This document shows, in pieces, positions 57,929 to 64,000 of a stretch of DNA of 64,000 nt (positions are counted from its first letter, which is position 1; the number at the start of each line of letters is the position of its first letter). Made by a program: the position numbers and the translations under genes. The notes beneath the pieces were generated by a model that did no database searches, was not told the DNA's origin, and saw nothing but the letters and a program-made list of their open reading frames with translations. Source of the DNA: Bifidobacterium sp. (GTDB taxonomy: Bacteria; Actinomycetota; Actinomycetes; Actinomycetales; Bifidobacteriaceae); the NCBI RefSeq assembly GCF_022647885.1, contig NZ_JALCLM010000001.1:1720610-1784609 (forward strand). The letters run 5' to 3'.

Positions 57929-58807
57929 TTAGAAATCGAAGTTATCAGGGTCGGCACCATTACGTTTATCTGTGTTCAACGCTGAAATTGCTGCCATTTC
58001 AGCATCGTTGAGGGCAAAGTCAAACACATCAAAATTCTGCTTAATTCTTTCCTCATGCGTTGATTTCGGGATAACAATCAAGCCACGCTGCAAATGCCAA
58101 CGAATAACCACCTGTGCGGCAGATTTACCATGAGATTCAGCAATCTGTTGCAAAACTGGGTTCTGCAATAAATTGCCGCCAGTACCGCCCAGTGGACTCC
58201 AGACCTCCACATGAATCCGCTTGCTCAAACAATAATCAATCAAATCCTGATTAGTAAATTGTGGAGAAGATTCAATCTGATCAACTGCAGGCCTAACTGC
58301 GCTAATAGTGCGGAGCTCTTCTAAATGATGACGCTGGAAATTACTCACACCTATCGCACGGATGCGATGTTGATGGTAGAGGTCAACCATAACCTCCCAA
58401 GCCCGCTGCCAACCCTCAACCGGCCAATGGATCAAATACAAATCAACGTAGCTAGTTCCTAAGCGATCTAAACTCTGATAAAAAGCCTCTTCAGTCCGGC
58501 CTGCTCGAATGTCATCATTCCAAAGTTTAGTGGTGAGGAAAATGTCACGTCGTAACACCCCTGATTCGCGGATGCCTTCACCTACGGATTGTTCATTGCC
58601 ATACACAGCAGCTGTATCAATGTGTCGATATCCAGCTTGCAAAGCCCAACGAACAGAATCCACAGTTTCTTTGCCTTCTGGCGTCTGAAATACGCCAAGG
58701 CCAAGCTGTGGGATTCCAATACCGGTAGTGCCAACAACACCTCCCGTACTTGACGCATCACCCGTGTGAGCATTCAGTGTGAGTATTTCAGGTCCTGTAC
58801 TCTGCAT
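57929..58807 (-). CDS. Aldo/keto reductase
   Basis: NAD(P)H-dependent oxidoreductase of about 292 residues with a TIM-barrel fold. The catalytic tetrad is visible: D and Y in HIDTAAVYGNE, K in FLTTKLWND and H in YLIHWPVEGW. Cofactor-binding segments are VIPKSTHEERIKQN and GVSNFQ. ATG 58807 has GGGAGGAGAGAT upstream; the frame is open to 58858. The 2,5-diketo-gluconate reductase-like subfamily is likely, but the substrate is unknown. It stands alone. Confidence 0.93.
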   Translation of the reverse strand: MQSTGPEILTLNAHTGDASSTGGVVGTTGIGIPQLGLGVFQTPEGKETVDSVRWALQAGYRHIDTAAVYGNEQSVGEGIRESGVLRRDIFLTTKLWNDDIRAGRTEEAFYQSLDRLGTSYVDLYLIHWPVEGWQRAWEVMVDLYHQHRIRAIGVSNFQRHHLEELRTISAVRPAVDQIESSPQFTNQDLIDYCLSKRIHVEVWSPLGGTGGNLLQNPVLQQIAESHGKSAAQVVIRWHLQRGLIVIPKSTHEERIKQNFDVFDFALNDAEMAAISALNTDKRNGADPDNFDF

Positions 58808-59070
58808 ATCTCTCCTCCCTGAGGCTGTGTCATGCCATGAGCCAAGGTGGCTTAGCACATTATCGACATACTTCTGCTCACACTATCGTATCGTTGGACA
58901 GAGCTCTCAGAAAGACTGCGCCGCCGGAATAATTCGGGGGAATTCATAGAACAGTAAGCTTCCTCTCATATTATGTGATGTAAACAACGCATAAGCGGTA
59001 GAAGGCATGCACCGAGCATGGTGCATGCAAGTTGAACTGCACCTGCTATTTCTATGCAGAAGGAGCAACA

Positions 59071-59907
59071 ATGTCATTTGGCAGACAGCCCCAGGGGTAT
59101 CAAAACCAGGGCGACCCACAGGCCCAATACGGTCAAAACACCGCTAATCAATACCAACAGCAATATGGACAACAACCATATGCTCAACAAGCCGCAATCA
59201 ATGCGCAAACCGCATACTCTTATGAAAGTGTGCAACAGGCCTCTCGTGTTTCCATAACACGCGCATATGGGGAAATGGCGCTTGGGCTGATTGTGACCGC
59301 AGTTGTTGCATTAGTATCGCAAATCACAGGAGCCTTGCAAGCGTATATGGCTGCTACTGGAACGATTGGTTGGATTATCTTAGCCATTGTTCAAGTCGGA
59401 TTAGCTATTTCACTCGGCGCACGGATCATGAAAATCAGGCCAGCAACTGCCCGATTAATGTTTTATGGATACGCAGCATTAATGGGATTTACACTCAGTT
59501 CAATCTTCTGGGCATATAACGCTAGCACGATTATCATCACACTAGGATTTTGTGCGGCATTCTATTTCGCACTGACCATGTTTGCACTGACCACAAAAGT
59601 CAACATGCTGAAGGCTGGACCAATCTTGCTCGTTGGTCTCGTCGTGCTGATTATCTCACAAATAGTCCTCATGTTTATAGCCCCAAGCGCTACCACTCTA
59701 CGAGTCGTGGCAGGTATTGGAGTAGTGCTCTTCGCTCTCATGACTGTCTATGATGCTCAACGTACCAAGGCACTCTTCGCCCAGTTCGCTACGCAAGGTC
59801 CAGAAATGATTAAGCGCATCTCTATACTCTGCGCTCTCAATCTATATCTTGATTTCGTCAACCTCTTCTTGTATCTTCTCCAGCTCTTCGGAGCAAGTGA
59901 CAACTAG
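59071..59907 (+). CDS. Bax inhibitor-1/YccA family membrane protein
   Basis: About 278 residues. A Gln/Tyr/Asn-rich cytosolic N-terminus (residues 1-50) with QQQYGQQPYAQ-type repeats is followed by seven predicted membrane helices. The family signature begins with AYGEMALGLIVTAVVALVSQ and ends with LYLDFVNLFLYLLQLFG. Bacterial relatives such as YetJ conduct calcium in a pH-dependent way. ATG 59071 has AAGGAGCAACA upstream; the open frame extends to 59032. Confidence 0.93.
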   Translation: MSFGRQPQGYQNQGDPQAQYGQNTANQYQQQYGQQPYAQQAAINAQTAYSYESVQQASRVSITRAYGEMALGLIVTAVVALVSQITGALQAYMAATGTIGWIILAIVQVGLAISLGARIMKIRPATARLMFYGYAALMGFTLSSIFWAYNASTIIITLGFCAAFYFALTMFALTTKVNMLKAGPILLVGLVVLIISQIVLMFIAPSATTLRVVAGIGVVLFALMTVYDAQRTKALFAQFATQGPEMIKRISILCALNLYLDFVNLFLYLLQLFGASDN

Positions 59908-59944
59908 AACAGCACAGAAGCATGCTGTTGCAATAGGCTGAAAT

Positions 59945-59987
59945 ATGTTGTGGCCCCGCCGAGTACAATTCGGCGGGGCCACAACAT
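59945..59987 (+). terminator. Intrinsic terminator of the Bax-inhibitor-like gene
   Basis: An 18-bp perfect stem (59945-59962 with 59970-59987), GC-rich in the middle, with a 7-nt loop, followed by TTC. It lies 37 bp after the stop codon. Confidence 0.85.
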
Positions 59988-60040
59988 TTCGGATGCAACA
60001 AGCGCAGATGGGCCAAACTTCCCCAAAGGGTATGCTTTTT

Positions 60041-60246
60041 GTATCACGACGTGTGGCAAGCGCTTCGCGCTTCTTACCATCGCGTAGGCGATGGCCTTCG
60101 CGCCCTTTGTGGGCGCTCACCTCGCCTACGTACAGCCCACAGGGCTGTACGCTTAACGGCTCAGCTTTTGCAGCCGCTCACTTCGCCTCACTTCCGGGAA
60201 GGTTGCGTTATGTATCACGACGTGTGGCAAGCGCTTCGCGCTTCTT
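60041..60246. repeat. Pair of 35-bp direct repeats in hairpin-rich tract upstream of the acnA 3' end
   Basis: The identical 35-bp units 60041-60075 and 60212-60246 (beginning GTATCACGACGTG) are 171 bp apart. Each contains a small hairpin AAGCGC TTC GCGCTT. A further stem CCATCGC GTAG GCGATGG follows unit 1. The whole 59988-60308 interval is a mosaic of these units and two-hairpin elements and has no gene. Confidence 0.8.
60100..60164 (+). repeat. Two-hairpin repeat element E3
   Basis: Hairpin I GCGCCC-TTTGT-GGGCGC (60100-60116), linker TCACCTCGCCTA, hairpin II CGTACAGCCC-ACA-GGGCTGTACG (60129-60151), tail CTTAACGGCTCAG. Compared with E1 the stem arms differ at several positions but remain fully complementary. 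A partial copy E4 (hairpin I and linker only) begins within its tail at about 60158-60188. Confidence 0.75.
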
Positions 60247-60248
60247 CG

Positions 60249-60312
60249 CGGCTTTTGCAGCCGCTCACTTCGCCTACGGGAAGCCCACTGGGCTTCCCGC
60301 TTAACGGCTCAG
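60249..60312 (+). repeat. Two-hairpin repeat element E5, abutting the acnA stop
   Basis: Hairpin I CGGCT-TTTGC-AGCCG (60249-60263), linker TCACTTCGCCTA, hairpin II CGGGAAGCCC-ACT-GGGCTTCCCG (60277-60299), tail CTTAACGGCTCAG (60300-60312). The tail overlaps the reverse complement of the acnA stop codon region at 60309 onward. Confidence 0.75.
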
Positions 60313-63020
60313 CGGCTCAGCATTAAATTGCGCAGGACGTATTGGAGGATTCCTCCATTACGGTAGTAGTCAGCTTCGCCTGGGGTATCAATACGCACCA
60401 CAGCAGAGAATGTCTGAAATGTACCGTCTGCCTTTGTAGCTGTGACCTCAAGAGTCTTCGGAGTGATGCCATCGTTCAAAGCTGTGATGCCAGCAATATC
60501 GAAACTCTCAGTGCCATCAAGACCAAGGCTCGAAGCAGAAGCACCCTCAGGGAATTGCAATGGCAACACTCCCATGCCGATCAAGTTGCTGCGATGAATA
60601 CGCTCAAAACTCTGAGCAATAACTGCACGCACGCCCAACATAACCGTTCCCTTGGCTGCCCAATCGCGAGATGAACCAGTCCCATATTCTTTGCCAGCAA
60701 GAATCACCAGAGGAATCCCCTGCTGCTGATAATCGAGTGAAGCCTCGAAAATCGTTGTTGGTTTCTTCGTCAGGAAGTCATAGGTAAAACCTCCAGGAGT
60801 CACCTCATGCCCAACAGAAGCAAGCAGCTGATTGCGCAAACGAATATTCCCGAAAGTGCCGCGAACCATAATCTCATGGTTGCCACGCCTTGATCCGTAG
60901 GAATTGAAGTTCTTCGGACCGATACCTCGTTCTTGCAAATACACGCCTGCCGGACTACTTGATTTAATTGCACCAGCGGGAGAAATATGATCGGTCGTTA
61001 CTGAATCACCAAGAAGCGCCAAAACTTTAGCTCCGTGAATATCCACAACAGGCTCAGGATGTTGACTCATTCCATCAAAGAACGTTTGTTTGCGCACATA
61101 CGTGGAATCAGCATCCCAAGCGAACAGCTCTCCGTCGGGAACTTGCAGACCCTTCCACCGCGCATCACCCTCGAACACAGATGCATAGTCATTGACAAAC
61201 ATATCTCGACTAACGGTGTTTTCGACGACTTCCTCGATATCCTCATTACTCGGCCAGATATCGCGTAATAAGACATCTTTGCCCGCATCATCTTGGCCCA
61301 AAGCTTCAGTAGCGAAGTCAAAGTCCATCGTTCCCGCCAACGCATATGCGATAACCAGTGGAGGCGATGCCAGATAGTTCATTTTCACATCCGGACTGAT
61401 GCGTCCTTCAAAATTACGGTTACCCGATAGCACCGCAGTCACTGTTAAATCATTCTCATTGATTGCTTGCGAAATAGCTGGATCAAGAGGCCCAGAATTA
61501 CCGATACATGTTGCACATCCATATCCCACTAGCTGATAGCCAAGAGCGTCAAGATCAGGAGTTAGACCTGCCTTATCTAAATAGTCCGTGACTACCTGCG
61601 AACCAGGCGCCAGTGAAGTTTTTACCCAAGGCTTCGGTTTAAGACCACGTTGATGGGCATTGCGCGCCAGCAGACCAGCGGCAATCATCACAGAAGGATT
61701 TGAAGTATTGGTACAGCTCGTAATTGAGGCAATAGCCACGTCACCATTACTGATATTGAACTCTCCGTGAGTCTCAGTTGAAACGGCAACAGCATCCTCA
61801 TTGGTCTGATCAGTTACATACGCAGGTACAGTCTGCTCAAAACTGGATTTCGACTCGCTGAGACGTATGCGATCTTGTGGGCGCTTCGGGCCAGCAATTG
61901 ATGGCACTACAGTACTCAAATCCAGTTCCATGTATTCAGAGTATTCAGGCTCCACATAATCAGCAGAAGCCGTGTCATGCCACAGTTTATTCGCTTTTGC
62001 ATAAGCCTCAACTAAAGCAACCTGTTCCTCAGAACGGCCGGTGAGACGCAAATAGTCCAATGTCACGTTATCAATTGGGAAAATGCCGCAAGTTGAGCCA
62101 AATTCAGGACTCATATTACCCAAAGTTGCGCGATTAGCTAGAGGCACATTCGCAACACCATCACCGTAAAACTCAACAAACTTACCGACCACACCATGCT
62201 GTCTGAGCATATCTGTGATGGTCAACACAATGTCAGTAGCCGTAACACCTTCAGAGATACTCCCCGTGAGCTTGAAACCGACCACGCGCGGCACCAACAT
62301 CGATATAGGCTGACCCAACATTGCTGCTTCAGCCTCAATACCACCGACACCCCATCCCAGCACACCAAGACCATTGACCATGGTGGTATGAGAATCAGTA
62401 CCGACGCAAGAATCCATATATGCCAATTGACGGTCTGAATGCTTTGCACTATCTTTAGCCATCACCACTTTGGCCAAGTACTCGATATTGACCTGATGAA
62501 TGATGCCAGTCCCCGGTGGCACAACACGGAAGTTTTTGAAAGCCTGTTGACCCCACCGCAGGAATTGGTAGCGCTCACGATTGCGCTGATATTCAATATC
62601 CATGTTCCGTTCGATAGCACCAGGAACCCCTGCGACATCAATCTGCACCGAGTGATCAATCACCATCTGTGCTGGAACCTGAGGATTGATAACCTCTGGG
62701 TCACCGCCAAGTTCCTTCACAGCGTCTCTCATAGTGGCGAGGTCAACAATGCACGGAACACCAGTGAAATCCTGCATGACTACACGACTGGGAGTGAACT
62801 GAATCTCATGACTTGGTTGAGCCTTAGGATCCCAATCAAGTAAAGAGCGCACATGCTCATCAGTGATATTCGCTCCATCGGTGTTACGGACCAGATTTTC
62901 AACGAGTACTTTCAACGAGTACGGGAGATGATCTATCCCCGGAAGCTCCGCAATAGAAAAGTAATCAAAGGTCTGCTCCCCTACCTGCAATGTAGCGAGC
63001 TGATCATCATGCAAAGACAT
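60309..63020 (-). CDS. acnA: Aconitate hydratase
   Basis: Interconverts citrate and isocitrate, 903 residues. The iron-sulfur ligands are in [19 protein letters not shown] and [11 protein letters not shown] segments plus [14 protein letters not shown], and the core includes [37 protein letters not shown] and [15 protein letters not shown]. The C-terminal end (LMLSR) is encoded by CTGAGCCGCTGA, part of repeat E5. Bifidobacteria have a partial TCA cycle used for glutamate synthesis, so aconitase alone here is not surprising. A palindrome upstream (63088-63109) may be regulatory. Confidence 0.97.
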   Translation of the reverse strand: MSLHDDQLATLQVGEQTFDYFSIAELPGIDHLPYSLKVLVENLVRNTDGANITDEHVRSLLDWDPKAQPSHEIQFTPSRVVMQDFTGVPCIVDLATMRDAVKELGGDPEVINPQVPAQMVIDHSVQIDVAGVPGAIERNMDIEYQRNRERYQFLRWGQQAFKNFRVVPPGTGIIHQVNIEYLAKVVMAKDSAKHSDRQLAYMDSCVGTDSHTTMVNGLGVLGWGVGGIEAEAAMLGQPISMLVPRVVGFKLTGSISEGVTATDIVLTITDMLRQHGVVGKFVEFYGDGVANVPLANRATLGNMSPEFGSTCGIFPIDNVTLDYLRLTGRSEEQVALVEAYAKANKLWHDTASADYVEPEYSEYMELDLSTVVPSIAGPKRPQDRIRLSESKSSFEQTVPAYVTDQTNEDAVAVSTETHGEFNISNGDVAIASITSCTNTSNPSVMIAAGLLARNAHQRGLKPKPWVKTSLAPGSQVVTDYLDKAGLTPDLDALGYQLVGYGCATCIGNSGPLDPAISQAINENDLTVTAVLSGNRNFEGRISPDVKMNYLASPPLVIAYALAGTMDFDFATEALGQDDAGKDVLLRDIWPSNEDIEEVVENTVSRDMFVNDYASVFEGDARWKGLQVPDGELFAWDADSTYVRKQTFFDGMSQHPEPVVDIHGAKVLALLGDSVTTDHISPAGAIKSSSPAGVYLQERGIGPKNFNSYGSRRGNHEIMVRGTFGNIRLRNQLLASVGHEVTPGGFTYDFLTKKPTTIFEASLDYQQQGIPLVILAGKEYGTGSSRDWAAKGTVMLGVRAVIAQSFERIHRSNLIGMGVLPLQFPEGASASSLGLDGTESFDIAGITALNDGITPKTLEVTATKADGTFQTFSAVVRIDTPGEADYYRNGGILQYVLRNLMLSR

Positions 63021-63087
63021 GCTTCCTCCGTGATTCTAGACGGGTATCGCCACATGATCCCTGTGATCATTCGGACGGCACACTTAA

Positions 63088-63109
63088 AGGGACTCATATA
63101 TGAATCCCT
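63088..63109. promoter_or_regulatory. Palindromic sequence upstream of acnA
   Basis: AGGGA-C-TCATA/TATGA-A-TCCCT is a near-perfect 22-bp inverted repeat (one C/A mismatch pair). It lies 68 bp upstream of acnA and 50 bp downstream of the P-type ATPase stop. It could be a repressor site (AcnR-like) or the terminator of the ATPase gene; sequence does not decide. Confidence 0.35.
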
Positions 63110-63158
63110 ATGACATATTGATTATCTGATATGAATAATACATTTCCTGTTACAACAT

Positions 63159-64000
63159 CTAGCGTGTCATCTTTCTCCGTGAGAAAATCCGCTCGATCAG
63201 TGGAGCAGCCCATATGAAAATCATGAACACACACGCTGACACAACAAGTGCGCAACACGTCACCAAAAGCGTTACACCAGTAGGCACCGACAGTGCGAAG
63301 AAATTACTGACCACAGGAATAAACAAGCCTATGACTCCTGCAACGGCGAAAACAGCAACCAATATCCCACGCCATGAGCGCAATGGGCGCGCCACGCGTG
63401 CCAGCACGAGAATGCCCATAGCGAACAACACCATAGAGCTCACCACTCGCAACTGAGCCAAATCGGTCGGCTTAGTCAAATCCCACCCCATAACAGCAGG
63501 GACGACCCACGCGGTCAATAAAACTGCGATACCAGTAGCGGTGCCACATGGTAAAGCGAACATGACCACGCGCTTCAAAAAGCCAGGCTTGTAGCGACGA
63601 ACATTGGGGGCAAGCGCCAATAAGAAGGCTGGGATACCAATAGTTAATGAGCCGATATAGGTGATATGCCTCGGTAGATATGGATACGGAATCGCGCTGA
63701 GTACCACGCCAATAGAAATTAAGGCCGAATATACGGTTTTGACAACAAAAAGACCAGCCACTCGCTCCATATTCGCCATCACCTGACGACCCCTAGCAAC
63801 CACATCGGGCAGATGAGAAAACTTTGAATCAACCAAAACAACTTGAGCCACCGACTTCGTAGCTGGTGCAGCATTCCCCATAGCCACACCGAGGTCAGCC
63901 TCTTTCAAAGCTAAAGAATCGTTTACTCCATCACCTGTCATTGCGACCACATGATTACGAGAGTGGAGGGCCTGTACGATGGCTTTCTTCTGCTCGGGGA
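63159..64000 (-). CDS. P-type cation-transporting ATPase (CtpE-like), C-terminal part; 5' end outside window
   Basis: Minus strand, open to the window edge at 64000, about 280 residues. It begins within PEQKKAIVQALHSRNHVVAMTGDGVNDSLALKEADLGVAM, the hinge motif region of the P domain. About six membrane helices follow, with MERVAGLFVVKTVYSALISIG and LTIGIPAFLLALAPN. The latter resembles the CtpE calcium-transporter group of actinobacteria; ion specificity is inference. The phosphorylation site and A domain lie outside. Confidence 0.9.
   Translation of the reverse strand, partial: PEQKKAIVQALHSRNHVVAMTGDGVNDSLALKEADLGVAMGNAAPATKSVAQVVLVDSKFSHLPDVVARGRQVMANMERVAGLFVVKTVYSALISIGVVLSAIPYPYLPRHITYIGSLTIGIPAFLLALAPNVRRYKPGFLKRVVMFALPCGTATGIAVLLTAWVVPAVMGWDLTKPTDLAQLRVVSSMVLFAMGILVLARVARPLRSWRGILVAVFAVAGVIGLFIPVVSNFFALSVPTGVTLLVTCCALVVSACVFMIFIWAAPLIERIFSRRKMTR

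Noticed and set aside
60039..60326. Small open frames inside the 59988-60308 repeat tract
   Set aside because: They read through palindromes and lack ribosome sites.
1..64000. tRNA, rRNA, prophage or transposase genes
   Set aside because: I looked for the usual conserved sequences (tRNA T-arm words, integrase or transposase motifs) and found none.

Overview
The window reads as chromosome of a Bifidobacteriaceae member (Bifidobacterium or a close relative such as Alloscardovia or Bombiscardovia). This rests on actinobacterial marker genes and their order: sepH, DUF4193-dut, rel, parC...parE-sigA, DUF4192, a polyprenyl synthetase next to a PASTA kinase, a long-form hpf, and ftsK-pgsA-cinA-clgR-DUF3046-recA-recX with miaB-miaA. 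Base composition looks lower in GC than most bifidobacteria, but I judged this by eye. I see no rRNA, tRNA, CRISPR array, prophage or intact transposase. Genus is inferred, not proven.

Layout. 1-10437: a peptide-handling cluster. It holds an ABC oligopeptide importer operon (binding lipoprotein, two permeases, two ATPases) with a beta-lactamase-fold hydrolase behind it. Alongside are a class I glutamine amidotransferase, an M19 dipeptidase, a DmpA-type P1 peptidase and a second beta-lactamase-fold hydrolase. None of these five enzymes shows a signal peptide, which suggests import followed by cytosolic cleavage of unusual peptides. 10596-14000: aspS and hisS. 14043-21799: DUF349 protein, Rel, dUTPase, DUF4193, SepH and a phosphodiesterase. 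21988-33804: topoisomerase IV subunits, an MFS transporter, an XRE/DUF2975 pair facing a DUF4173 membrane protein, SigA and DUF4192. 33887-44181: polyprenyl synthetase, PASTA kinase, acyltransferase, small membrane protein, trpD, secA and hpf. 44391-44793: RNase P RNA. 44819-53011: the recX-recA-DUF3046-clgR-cinA-pgsA-ftsK block and a Fic-fold protein. 53179-57463: a CMD protein with miaA and miaB, and a small alarmone synthetase. 57929-64000: aldo/keto reductase, Bax-inhibitor-like protein, aconitase and the end of a CtpE-like P-type ATPase.

The most unusual non-coding content is two repeat families. One has four intergenic elements of about 104-116 bp (15652, 26131, 53049, 57795) with nearly identical 16-bp terminal inverted repeats but strongly diverged interiors. 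The other is a two-hairpin element downstream of the small alarmone synthetase gene and of acnA. Its linker and tail are conserved while the stem arms differ between copies with compensating changes. One copy has been tandemly duplicated together with the 3' end of the synthetase gene, and another abuts the acnA stop codon.

Many convergent or tail-to-tail gene ends carry long perfect hairpins that look like terminators. A LexA-type SOS box lies exactly in the 17-bp spacer of a recA promoter, and a ClgR-like box precedes clgR. The regulatory claims come from motif reading only.
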